Notes under the pieces: generated by a model | Databases searched by the model: none | What the model saw: only the letters and a program-made list of their open reading frames with translations | What the model was told of the DNA's origin: nothing | Shown: positions 16,588 through 24,227 of the stretch, piece by piece | How the letters are laid out: each line of letters opens with the position of its first letter | How positions within the stretch are numbered: position 1 is the first letter of the stretch | Origin: Pseudonocardia halophobica | GTDB taxonomy: Bacteria > Actinomycetota > Actinomycetes > Mycobacteriales > Pseudonocardiaceae | Reading direction: 5' to 3' | Assembly (NCBI RefSeq): GCF_027922425.1 | Contig: NZ_BSFQ01000017.1 | Coordinates: 86,661 to 150,660 of the forward strand | Length of the DNA stretch: 64,000 bases | Position numbers and translations under genes: made by a program

Positions 16588-17703
16588 GTGAACCCCGACG
16601 TGGCAGCCGACCTGAAGGACCTCGCAACCACCCTGGAGGGCATCGAGGCGGTCACCGACGTCCCCGCGCTCAAGGCGGAGATCGCGGACCTGGAGGAGCA
16701 GGCGGGCGCCCCCGACCTGTGGAACGACACCGAGGCCGCGCAGAAGGTCACCAGCCGGCTCTCGCACGCCCAGGCCGAGCTGCGCCGGGTCGAGGACCTG
16801 CGCCGCCGGCTCGACGACCTCCCCGTGCTCTACGAGCTGGCCGAGGACGAGGGGGACGAGTCCGCGATCGCCGACGCGGACCGGGACCGCACGAAGCTCC
16901 GCGAGGAGATCGCCTCGCTCGAGGTGCGGACCCTGCTCTCCGGCGAGTACGACGAGCGCGAGGCGCTGGTGACGATCCGCTCCGAGGCGGGCGGGGTCGA
17001 CGCCGCGGACTTCGCCGAGATGCTCATGCGGATGTACCTGCGCTGGGCCGAGCGGCACGGCTACGGGGTGGACGTCTACGACACCTCGTACGCGGAGGAG
17101 GCGGGCATCAAGTCCGCGACCTTCCAGGTCCACGCCCCCTACGCGTACGGCACGCTGTCGATCGAGCAGGGCACGCACCGGCTGGTCCGCATCTCGCCGT
17201 TCGACAACCAGGGCCGCCGGCAGACGTCGTTCGCCGGCGTCGAGGTCACCCCGGTCGTCGAGTCGACCGACCACGTCGAGATCGACGAGAAGGACCTGCG
17301 CGTCGACGTCTACCGGTCGTCCGGGCCCGGCGGGCAGGGCGTCAACACCACGGACTCGGCCGTCCGGCTGACCCACATCCCCACCGGGATCGTGGTGTCC
17401 TGCCAGAACGAGCGCTCCCAGATCCAGAACAAGGCGACCGCGATGGTCGTGCTGCAGGCCAAGCTGCTCGCGCGCAAGCACGAGGAGGAGCGGGCGCTGA
17501 TGGACTCGCTCAAGGACTCCGGATCCAGCTGGGGCAACCAGATGCGCTCCTACGTGCTGCACCCGTACCAGATGGTCAAGGACCTGCGGACCGAGTTCGA
17601 GGTCGGCAACCCGGGCGCGGTGCTCGACGGCGACATCGACGGCTTCATCGAGGCGGGCATCCGCTGGCGTCGCAACCAGCAGCTCGAGGCGGAGAACGCG
17701 TGA
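16588..17703 (+). CDS. prfB: Peptide chain release factor 2
   Basis: A 371-residue class I release factor. The recognition tripeptide SPF is present (RISPFDN) and the GGQ motif (SSGPGGQGVN) begins near residue 247, after a long helical N-terminal domain. It reads UGA and UAA stops and triggers peptide release. The start is GTG 16588 and the frame is continuous, so the +1 programmed frameshift known from many bacteria is absent, as in other actinobacteria. It heads the conserved order prfB-ftsE-ftsX-smpB, with 81 bases to ftsE. Confidence 0.97.
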   Translation: MNPDVAADLKDLATTLEGIEAVTDVPALKAEIADLEEQAGAPDLWNDTEAAQKVTSRLSHAQAELRRVEDLRRRLDDLPVLYELAEDEGDESAIADADRDRTKLREEIASLEVRTLLSGEYDEREALVTIRSEAGGVDAADFAEMLMRMYLRWAERHGYGVDVYDTSYAEEAGIKSATFQVHAPYAYGTLSIEQGTHRLVRISPFDNQGRRQTSFAGVEVTPVVESTDHVEIDEKDLRVDVYRSSGPGGQGVNTTDSAVRLTHIPTGIVVSCQNERSQIQNKATAMVVLQAKLLARKHEEERALMDSLKDSGSSWGNQMRSYVLHPYQMVKDLRTEFEVGNPGAVLDGDIDGFIEAGIRWRRNQQLEAENA

Positions 17704-17784
17704 TCGGACGAGCGGTAGCGCTGCTGCGCCGAGGGGGCCTGTCGGGTGACGGCCCGGTCATGATCCGCCGGTAACGTCCCGGCC

Positions 17785-18474
17785 GTGATCCGGCTGGAGC
17801 GCGTCACCAAGATGTACAGGACCTCGACGCGGCCCGCGCTGGACCGCGTCTCGGTCGAGGTGGGCAAGGGCGAGTTCGTCTTCCTCATCGGGCCGTCCGG
17901 TTCCGGGAAGTCGACCTTCCTGCGGCTGCTGCTGCGGGAGGACGTCCCGACCCGCGGCAAGATCTGGGTGACCGACCTCGACGTCGCGAAGCTGCCGCGG
18001 CGGAAGGTGCCCCGGCTGCGGCAGCGCATCGGCGTGGTGTTCCAGGACTTCCGGCTGCTCCCGAACAAGACCGTGGGTGAGAACGTCGCGTTCGCGCTCG
18101 AGGTGATCGGCAAGTCGCCCTCGACGATCCGCAAGGTCGTGCCCGAGGTGCTCGAGCTCGTCGGGCTCGAGGGCAAGGCCGACCGGATGCCCCACGAGCT
18201 CTCCGGCGGCGAGCAGCAGCGCGTGGCGATCGCCCGCGCGTTCGTGAACCGCCCGCTGGTCCTGCTGGCCGACGAGCCCACCGGCAACCTCGACCCCGAC
18301 ACCAGCCAGGACATCATGCTGCTGCTCGAGCGGATCAACCGCACCGGCACGACCGTCGTCATGGCGACCCACGACCACTCCATCGTCGACTCCATGCGAC
18401 GGCGGGTGGTCGAGCTGGACATGGGCCGGGTCGTCCGGGACGAGGCCCACGCGGTGTACGGGGTGGGCCGGTAG
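17785..18474 (+). CDS. ftsE: Cell division ATPase FtsE
   Basis: A 229-residue ABC ATPase. Walker A is GPSGSGKST (about 36-44), the Q-loop lies in VVFQDFRLLPNKT, the signature is LSGGEQQRVAIARA and Walker B is LLADEPTGNLD. With FtsX it forms a membrane complex that transmits ATP-driven movement to a peptidoglycan hydrolase during division. Start is GTG 17785; ftsX follows after 37 bases. Confidence 0.97.
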   Translation: MIRLERVTKMYRTSTRPALDRVSVEVGKGEFVFLIGPSGSGKSTFLRLLLREDVPTRGKIWVTDLDVAKLPRRKVPRLRQRIGVVFQDFRLLPNKTVGENVAFALEVIGKSPSTIRKVVPEVLELVGLEGKADRMPHELSGGEQQRVAIARAFVNRPLVLLADEPTGNLDPDTSQDIMLLLERINRTGTTVVMATHDHSIVDSMRRRVVELDMGRVVRDEAHAVYGVGR

Positions 18475-18511
18475 TGGGCACCGTCGACGTACGCCTCCCC
18501 GCGGAGGCGCC

Positions 18512-19426
18512 ATGAGAACCGACTTCGTCGTCCGGGAGGTCGCCACCGGCCTGCGCCGCAACGTCACGATGACCGCGGCGATGGTGCTGACCACCGCGAT
18601 CTCGCTGCTCATGGTCGGCACCGGCCTGCTCGCGGTGAAGACGATCGACGCCACCGAGGCCATCTACTCCGACCGCCTGGAGATCCGGGTCGCGCTCACC
18701 CAGGACGTGTCCACCGCGGACACGGACTGCACGCAGCCGATCTGCGCGGGCCTGCGGTCCACCCTGGAGAACTCGCCGCTGGTGGCGGGCGTGACGTACG
18801 AGAACCAGCAGGAGGCGTACGAGCGCTTCCAGGAGCTGTTCGCCGGACAGTCGGTCGCCGAGCTCGCCCGGCCGCAGTCGCTGCCGGCCACGCTGCGGGT
18901 CAAGCTCGTCGACCAGGACGGGTCGACCGAGGCCGGGGCGGCCGCGGTGAAGCAGGCCATGGAGAACCAGGTCGGCGTGCGCACCGTGATCGACCAGCGC
19001 GACGTGGTCGCCAAGCTGTTCGACTTCCTCGGCGGCGTGCGGAACGTGACCTTCGCGCTGGCCCTGGTGCAGGCCGTCGCGGCGCTGATGCTGATCTCCA
19101 ACACGGTCCAGGTCTCCGCCTACACCCGCCGCACCGAGGTGGGCGTGATGCGGCTGGTCGGCGCCACCCGCTGGTACACGCAGCTGCCGTTCCTGGTCGA
19201 GGCCGTGATCACCGGCGTGGTCGGCGCGGTGCTCGCGGGCGTCGGGCTGCTCGTCGGGAAGGTTGCCTTCATCGACTCCCTGCTGGCCGGGATCGCGCAG
19301 AACGGCGTGATCCCGCCCGTCACGCTCGCCGACGTCCTGACGGTCTCGGCGTACCTGGTCCCGATCGGCGCCGTGATCGCGGGGATCACCGGCTACGTCA
19401 CCCTGCGTCTCTATGTGAAGGTGTGA
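18512..19426 (+). CDS. ftsX: Cell division protein FtsX
   Basis: A 304-residue integral membrane protein of the FtsX/MacB type. One helix lies at about 22-42, followed by an extracellular domain (45-170) with a Cys pair (TDCTQPICAG), then three helices around 180-200, 225-250 and 270-295. It couples FtsE ATP hydrolysis to activation of a cell-wall hydrolase, in mycobacteria RipC. The start is ATG 18512 with a GGAGG nearby (18499-18505). Confidence 0.97.
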   Translation: MRTDFVVREVATGLRRNVTMTAAMVLTTAISLLMVGTGLLAVKTIDATEAIYSDRLEIRVALTQDVSTADTDCTQPICAGLRSTLENSPLVAGVTYENQQEAYERFQELFAGQSVAELARPQSLPATLRVKLVDQDGSTEAGAAAVKQAMENQVGVRTVIDQRDVVAKLFDFLGGVRNVTFALALVQAVAALMLISNTVQVSAYTRRTEVGVMRLVGATRWYTQLPFLVEAVITGVVGAVLAGVGLLVGKVAFIDSLLAGIAQNGVIPPVTLADVLTVSAYLVPIGAVIAGITGYVTLRLYVKV

Positions 19427-19454
19427 GGTGACCACCTCCGCGTAGGCTGGAGGG

Positions 19455-19940
19455 GTGAAGGAGAAAGGCCGCAAGGTGATCGCGCAGAACCGGCGCGCGC
19501 GTCACGACTACGCGGTGCTCGAGGAGTTCGAGGCCGGTGTGGCGCTCATGGGCACCGAGGTGAAGAGCCTGCGGCTGGGCCGGGCGTCGCTGGTCGACGC
19601 GTACGCCACCGTCGACGACGGCGAGGTGTTCCTGCGCGGCCTGCACATCCCCGAGTACACGCACGGCAGCTGGACCAACCACGAGCCGCGGCGCACCCGC
19701 AAGCTGCTGCTGCACAAGTACGAGATCGAGCGGCTGATCGGCAAGATCCGCGAGGGCGGGCTCACGCTCGTCCCGATGTCGCTCTACTTCAGCGACGGCA
19801 AGGTCAAGTGCGAGATCGCGCTGGCCCGCGGCAAGAAGACCTACGACAAGCGGCAGGACCTGGCGAAGAAGGACGCCGAGCGGGACATGGCTCGGGCCAT
19901 CGGCCGCGCCGCGAAGGGCCGGGCGAGGTCGCTCTCGTGA
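19455..19940 (+). CDS. smpB: tmRNA-binding protein SmpB
   Basis: A 161-residue protein with KVIAQNRRARHDYAVLEEFEAGVALMGTEVKSLRLGRASL (family core, read in parts: RRARHDY, GTEVKSLR) and the basic C-terminal tail KKTYDKRQDLAKKDAERD that enters the empty mRNA channel. It delivers tmRNA to stalled ribosomes; the tmRNA gene itself is 2.5 kb downstream. Start is GTG 19455. Its stop overlaps the GTG of the amidohydrolase gene by four bases (GTGA). Confidence 0.97.
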   Translation: MKEKGRKVIAQNRRARHDYAVLEEFEAGVALMGTEVKSLRLGRASLVDAYATVDDGEVFLRGLHIPEYTHGSWTNHEPRRTRKLLLHKYEIERLIGKIREGGLTLVPMSLYFSDGKVKCEIALARGKKTYDKRQDLAKKDAERDMARAIGRAAKGRARSLS

Positions 19941-20842
19941 CGCTCCCCGCGCCGCCCACGTCGGACGACGACGTCCCCCGCTGGATCGCCGACCTCGGCC
20001 TGCCCGGGCTGGTCGACGTCCACGTGCACTTCCTGCCCGAGCGGGTCCTCGACAAGGTGTGGGCCTACTTCGACCAGGCCCGCACGCACTACGGCATGGA
20101 CTGGCCGATCCAGTACCGCACGCCCGAACCCGAGCGGGTCGCCACGCTGGAGAAGATCGGCGTGCTGCGGTTCGCGCCGCTGGTCTACCCGCACAAGCCC
20201 GGCATGGCGGCGTGGCTGACCGAGTGGGCGGCCGAGTTCGCGGCCGCCACCCCGGCCGCGGTCCGCACGGCCACCCTCTACGCCGAGCCCGGCGTCGAGG
20301 GGTACCTGGGCGCCGCCGTCGAGGGTGGGGCCCGGGCGGTGAAGGTGCACGTGCAGGTGGGGTCCTTCGACCCGCGCGACCCCCTGCTCGACGGGGCGTG
20401 GGGCCTGCTGGCCGAGGCCGGCGTCCCGGTGATCGTGCACTGCGGGCACGGGCCCATCCCCGGCGAGCACACCGGGCTCGACGTCTTCGGCGAGGTCCTG
20501 GCCCGCCACCCGCGGCTCACGGCGGTGCTCGCCCACGCCGGGATGCCGGACTTCCACGCCGCGCTGGAGCTGGTGCACCGCTACGAGAACGTGCACCTGG
20601 ACACCACGATGGTCGGCACGCCCTACGCCGAGGCGTTCGCGCCGCTGCCCTCGGACTGGCCCGCGCGGCTCGCCGAGATCCCCGGCCGGGTCGTCCTGGG
20701 CAGCGACTTCCCGAACATCCCGTACCCCTACGCCGAGCAGCTCCGCGCCATCGCGGACTGGGCGGCCGCGGACGACCGCCTCGGCGAAACCTTCCTCCGC
20801 TCGGTCCTCCACGACACGGGCACCCGCCTCCTGAGCCTCTGA
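19937..20842 (+). CDS. Amidohydrolase-family (amidohydrolase-2/TIM-barrel) enzyme
   Basis: A 301-residue metal-dependent hydrolase or decarboxylase. The N-terminal metal motif VDVHVHFLP, central VPVIVHCGHGP (His ligand), AHAGMPDF, and C-terminal GSDFPNIPYPY (catalytic Asp) follow the amidohydrolase-2 plan used for ACMSD-type decarboxylases. The substrate is unknown. It is translationally coupled to smpB through a GTGA overlap, although a role in trans-translation is unlikely; this arrangement recurs in actinomycetes by my recollection. A strong hairpin follows its stop. Confidence 0.85.
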   Translation: MTLPAPPTSDDDVPRWIADLGLPGLVDVHVHFLPERVLDKVWAYFDQARTHYGMDWPIQYRTPEPERVATLEKIGVLRFAPLVYPHKPGMAAWLTEWAAEFAAATPAAVRTATLYAEPGVEGYLGAAVEGGARAVKVHVQVGSFDPRDPLLDGAWGLLAEAGVPVIVHCGHGPIPGEHTGLDVFGEVLARHPRLTAVLAHAGMPDFHAALELVHRYENVHLDTTMVGTPYAEAFAPLPSDWPARLAEIPGRVVLGSDFPNIPYPYAEQLRAIADWAAADDRLGETFLRSVLHDTGTRLLSL

Positions 20843-20845
20843 CCC

Positions 20846-20885
20846 GTGAGCGGCGACTGCCCCTCTAGGGGCAGTTGCCACTCAC
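20846..20885. terminator. Large hairpin between convergent genes
   Basis: GTGAGCGGCGACTGCCCCT pairs with AGGGGCAGTTGCCACTCAC across a two-base loop, with two mismatches in nineteen pairs. It lies three bases after the amidohydrolase stop and 27 bases before the stop of the convergent oxidoreductase, so it can serve both directions. No U-tract follows. Confidence 0.75.
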
Positions 20886-20912
20886 AACCCGGGGTGAGCT
20901 GCGCGAACGGCG

Positions 20913-21821
20913 TCAGACGAGCAGGACCAGCCGGCCGCCGATCCCGCCGCCGGCGAGCCGCTCGTGGGCCGCGGCCACGTCGTCGAGCGGGTAGGTTCCG
21001 GCCACGGTCAGGGTCAGCTCGCCCTTCGCCGCCAGCGCGGCGAGCTCGGCCAGCCGGACGCCGTCGGGTCGCACCATCGTCTGCACACTGCGGATCCCGC
21101 GCTCGGCGGGCACGGGCCCGGCGACGGTCACGAGGGTCCCACGGTCCCGCACCGGCGCGAGCGCCGCGGCGCCGATCCCGGCCGTGTCGAGCACGCCGTC
21201 GACGCCGGTGGGCAGCGCGTCCCGGCGGACGACCTCGGCTCCGTACCCCCGCACCGCGGCCTCGTCGCGCGCCGACGCCGTGGCGAGCACCCGCAGCCCG
21301 GCCCGCACGGCCAGCTGCACGGCGAACGCCCCGACCCCGCCGGCCCCGCCGATGACCAGGAGGGACGACCCCTCCGGCGCAGCGAGGTCGTCGAGCGCCG
21401 CGGCGGCGGTGAGGGCGTTCAGCGGCAGGGTCGCGGCCGCCGCGACGTCCACACCCTCCGGTGCCGGTGCCACGTCCGCGGCCGGCACCACGACCTTCTC
21501 CGCCTGGGCCCCGACCGGCACCGCGAAGGCCGGGAGCACCGTGATCACCGCGTCGCCGGGCCGGAGCCCCTCGACCTCGGCGCCGACGGCGTCGACCTTC
21601 CCGGCGACGTCCCAACCCAGCCCCCGCACGAACGGCCCCTCGGGCGCCGGCGCCAGTCCGGCCTGCACCGTGAACCCGGAGCGGGTCGCCAGGTCGACCG
21701 GGTTCACGGTCGCGGCCTCCACCGCGATCCGCACCTCGCCCGGCCCCGGTTCGGGCTCGGGCACCTCTGCGACCTCGAGCACCTCGGGGCCACCGAACTC
21801 GCGGAACACCACTGCACGCAT
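20913..21821 (-). CDS. NADP-dependent quinone oxidoreductase (MDR family)
   Basis: A 302-residue zinc-independent medium-chain reductase. It starts MRAVVFREFGGPEVLEV, has the GWDVAGKVDAVG segment and the nucleotide-binding LLVIGGAGGVGAFAVQLAV fold near 145-160, and ends in a short GRLVLLV strand. It should reduce quinones or enones with NADPH. ATG 21821 follows GAGGAGAG; longer in-frame starts upstream overlap the operator region. It is divergent from an HxlR regulator with an excellent inverted repeat between them, so it is the likely target of that regulator. Confidence 0.9.
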   Translation of the reverse strand: MRAVVFREFGGPEVLEVAEVPEPEPGPGEVRIAVEAATVNPVDLATRSGFTVQAGLAPAPEGPFVRGLGWDVAGKVDAVGAEVEGLRPGDAVITVLPAFAVPVGAQAEKVVVPAADVAPAPEGVDVAAAATLPLNALTAAAALDDLAAPEGSSLLVIGGAGGVGAFAVQLAVRAGLRVLATASARDEAAVRGYGAEVVRRDALPTGVDGVLDTAGIGAAALAPVRDRGTLVTVAGPVPAERGIRSVQTMVRPDGVRLAELAALAAKGELTLTVAGTYPLDDVAAAHERLAGGGIGGRLVLLV

Positions 21822-21868
21822 GTCGCTCTCCTCGTCGTCCGTGCTTCCAGAACTCACGCTAGGAGCGT

Positions 21869-21887
21869 TACTATCCGGCGGGTAGTA
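21869..21887. promoter_or_regulatory. Probable HxlR operator TACTATCC-N3-GGGTAGTA
   Basis: A 19-base dyad with seven of eight arm positions paired, 48 bases before the oxidoreductase start and 38 before the regulator start. HxlR-type regulators typically bind such TAC/GTA dyads between themselves and a divergently transcribed reductase. Confidence 0.7.
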
Positions 21888-21924
21888 GTTACCTGGAAGT
21901 GCGTAGGAGAGCCGGAGGAGAGCC

Positions 21925-22338
21925 ATGGCGACCACGACCGCGGCCCAGCGTCGCGAGGCCGACCGCGCGGCCTACGACGCCTTCCTGGCCGCCTGCCCCT
22001 CGCGGATGGTGCTGGACCGGATCAGCGACAAGTGGGTCGGGTTGCTGCTCGCCGCGCTGGCCGACGGCCCGAAGCGGTACTCCGAGCTCGGCAGGCGCGT
22101 CGCCGGCGTCAGCCCGAAGATGCTCACGCAGACCCTGCGCGGCCTGGAGCGGGACGGGCTCGTGGAGCGCGAGGTGACGGCGGCCGTGCCCGTCCGGGTG
22201 GACTACCGGCTCACGCCGCTCGGTGCCGGGCTCCACCGGGCGGTGCTGCACGTCAAGGACTGGGCGGAGGCGCACGTCGAGGAGGTGCTCGCGGCGCGTG
22301 ACCGGTACGACTCGCGGGCCGACACCGAATCGGGATGA
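21925..22338 (+). CDS. HxlR-family transcriptional regulator
   Basis: A 137-residue winged-helix regulator. CPSRMVLDRISDKWVGLLLAAL begins the domain (read CPSRM and ISDKWVGLLL), with the recognition helix at GVSPKMLTQTLRGLERDGLV and wing VPVRVDYRLTPLG. The single cysteine (Cys27) near the start is at the place where HxlR/QorR/HypR regulators sense reactive electrophiles. With a divergent quinone reductase, the likely role is repression relieved by quinones or aldehydes. Start is ATG 21925 after GGAGGAGAG. Confidence 0.9.
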   Translation: MATTTAAQRREADRAAYDAFLAACPSRMVLDRISDKWVGLLLAALADGPKRYSELGRRVAGVSPKMLTQTLRGLERDGLVEREVTAAVPVRVDYRLTPLGAGLHRAVLHVKDWAEAHVEEVLAARDRYDSRADTESG

Positions 22339-22357
22339 GCGGCGGGGGCGCGGGCGT

Positions 22358-22363
22358 TAGAAT
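22358..22363 (+). promoter_or_regulatory. -10 element (TAGAAT) for tmRNA
   Basis: TAGAAT lies 33 bases before the mature tmRNA 5' end, in line with a short 5' leader removed by RNase P. No clear -35 is visible. Confidence 0.5.
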
Positions 22364-22395
22364 GGATCGACGGCCCGGCGTGCGGGTCGCGACAA

Positions 22396-22789
22396 GGGGG
22401 TGAACGGTCTCGACTCCTGAGGCGGACCGAGGGGAAGCGTGCCGAGGAAGACGACGATGAGCTCGTTAACCATGCGTCGTAACAAAATAAGTGCCGACGA
22501 GAGTCGCACTGTCCCGGCTCAGGGCGCCCGCGCGGACTTCGCGCTCGCTGCCTGATCCAGTAAGGGACTGTCGGCCCGGGGGTGTTCCCGCCCCGGTGCC
22601 CGGCATCAGCTAGGGGACTTCACCGTCCGGCCCGGTCGCCGGGGTCGGACGGGACACCAAACAGCGACTGGGATCGTCACACCGGCTCGTCCGTGAGACC
22701 GGTGGATCCGAGTAGAGACACAGCGGACTGCGCACGGAGAAGCCCTCGCAATGCGAAGGAGGACCCGGGTTCGATTCCCGGCACCTCCA
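22396..22789 (+). ncRNA. ssrA: Transfer-messenger RNA
   Basis: The tRNA-like ends pair as GGGGGTG (22396-22402) with CACCTCC (22782-22788), followed by discriminator A; CCA is not encoded. GGTTCGATTCCCGG near the 3' end is the T-arm. The tag frame starts at GCC 22493 and ends at TGA 22553-22555, giving a 20-residue tag beginning ADESRT and ending ADFALAA, whose last residues are the normal ClpXP signal. It works with SmpB (19455-19940) to rescue stalled ribosomes. Pseudoknot-rich sequence fills the remainder. Confidence 0.95.
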
Positions 22790-22799
22790 CCCCTGGAGT

Positions 22800-22833
22800 T
22801 CAGGGCCCCGACCCGGACGGGTCGGGGCCCTGA
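22800..22833. terminator. Intrinsic hairpin after tmRNA
   Basis: TCAGGGCCCCGACCC (22800-22814) is perfectly complementary to GGGTCGGGGCCCTGA (22819-22833) with loop GGAC, giving a 15-base stem eleven bases after the tmRNA 3' end. It may also end transcription of the convergent methyltransferase. Confidence 0.85.
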
Positions 22834-22899
22834 CCGTTCTCAGAGGCTGGCCGTCCTCGGAAGCAGGCCGTCCTCGGAAGCAGGCCGTTCTCAGAGGCA
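22832..22899. repeat. Four 17-base tandem units at the methyltransferase 3' end
   Basis: Units at 22832-22848, 22849-22865, 22866-22882 and 22883-22899. The two inner units are identical (GGCCGTCCTCGGAAGCA); the outer two are near-identical to each other (core CCGTTCTCAGAGGC). The last unit covers the stop and last codons of the methyltransferase. Confidence 0.7.
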
Positions 22900-24054
22900 G
22901 ACCAGGCCCCACGGCCGGTCCCGGACCCGCGTCATCACCAGCGTCGCCCGCCGGGATCCGCGCAGCTTGAGCCGCTTGTGCAGGGCGTCGACGTCCCCGG
23001 CGAGGCCGCGGCGGCGGATGTCCACGGCACCGATGTCGAGCTCGCGCAACCGCTGGGGGAGCCGCTTCTGGTCCCACGGCCCGGAGTCGATCACCTCGAG
23101 CGTGCGGGCGAACGGCGTCGCGACCGGCTCGTCGGCGGACAGGAAGGCGATCCGGTCGTCGATCTTCCACGTCCCGGTGCGGCGGCCGAGCTCCTCCACG
23201 GCGCCGGCCCGCGTGACGGCCGGGTTCGGGTCGAGCAGGTACCGGCCCGGGTCGCGCACCGCGACCGGCTCGCCCTCCACGGCGACGAGCGTGTCGCCTG
23301 AGGGCAGGACGGTCGCCCGGGCCCGGGTCGTCGCCAGGGCGGGGGACCAGGCCACGGCCTCCTTGAGGTCCCGGTCCACCGCCACGAACTCCAGCTCCCA
23401 CCCCTCGGGGACGACGTCGTGGTCGAGGCCCGGGGCGGCCTTGATCCCGATCGCGGGGACCGGCAGGCCGAGGCACCAGTCGAACGGCGGCTCGCTGTCG
23501 CCGGTCCGCATCCGGCCGCGCGCCGAGCGCCGGGCCGGGTCCACGAACACCGCGTCGACGTCGGCCAGGTCGACCTCCCGGACGTCCGCGAGCAGGGTGC
23601 GGGCCTCGCCCCCGTAGATCGCGCCGTTGTGGCGGGCCATCCACAGGTGCACCGGATCGCGGTCGACGGCCAGGACGTCCCGGCCGGGGGCGAGGGCGAG
23701 GAGGTCGCCGCCGATGCCGCAGCAGAGGTCCGCGACGTGGCGCGCGGAGGCGAACCGGGCCGCCCGGTGCCGTGCCACGATCTCCGGCGACGCCTGCTCC
23801 CAGCCCGCGCGCGTCAGGAACATCGTGCGAGCCCGGTCGAACTTCCCCGCGGCCCGCTCGCGCAGCTGCGCCTGCGTGAGGGCCTCCGCGACCAGCGGCG
23901 CGGGGTAGGTGCGGCGCAGTGCGGTCCCGAGCCGGAGGGCGGCGTCGTCGGTGAGCGGGCGCCCCTCGAGCCCGGCCGCGATCGCCGCGAAGAGCTCGGC
24001 GCCCGTCGGTCCCGCCAGTTCGTGCAGGCGAGCCAGCATTTCGTCCGTGTCCAC
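22891..24054 (-). CDS. Class I SAM-dependent methyltransferase with THUMP-like C-terminal domain
   Basis: A 387-residue protein. The SAM motif DLCCGIGGDLLALA lies at about 110-123, then VLAVDRDPVHLWMARHN (motif II, acidic Asp) and VDAVFVDPARRSARGR (motif IV, DPAR). The C-terminal third (GPWDQKRLPQRLRELDIGAVDIRRRG, read in parts) matches the THUMP-like domain seen in actinobacterial relatives. The substrate is probably RNA, but this is unproved. ATG 24054 starts the gene. A tandem 17-base repeat begins inside its stop region. Confidence 0.82.
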   Translation of the reverse strand: MDTDEMLARLHELAGPTGAELFAAIAAGLEGRPLTDDAALRLGTALRRTYPAPLVAEALTQAQLRERAAGKFDRARTMFLTRAGWEQASPEIVARHRAARFASARHVADLCCGIGGDLLALAPGRDVLAVDRDPVHLWMARHNGAIYGGEARTLLADVREVDLADVDAVFVDPARRSARGRMRTGDSEPPFDWCLGLPVPAIGIKAAPGLDHDVVPEGWELEFVAVDRDLKEAVAWSPALATTRARATVLPSGDTLVAVEGEPVAVRDPGRYLLDPNPAVTRAGAVEELGRRTGTWKIDDRIAFLSADEPVATPFARTLEVIDSGPWDQKRLPQRLRELDIGAVDIRRRGLAGDVDALHKRLKLRGSRRATLVMTRVRDRPWGLVCL

Positions 24055-24227
24055 CGCCGGGAGAGGCTACCGACGATCAGCTGGGTGGCGGGCGTCGGTC
24101 CGGGCGCCGCAGGTTCCGGGACGAGAGGGCCGTCCGCGGCGTGCACGCCCTTCCCGGCACCCGGTGACGAACCCGGCCCTTAACCCGATCGCGTAGCGTT
24201 GCCAACGATCGGGACGGAAGGGGCGAC

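Noticed and set aside
16588..17703. Programmed frameshift in prfB
   Set aside because: The reading frame is continuous from GTG to stop with all motifs, so no frameshift is needed.
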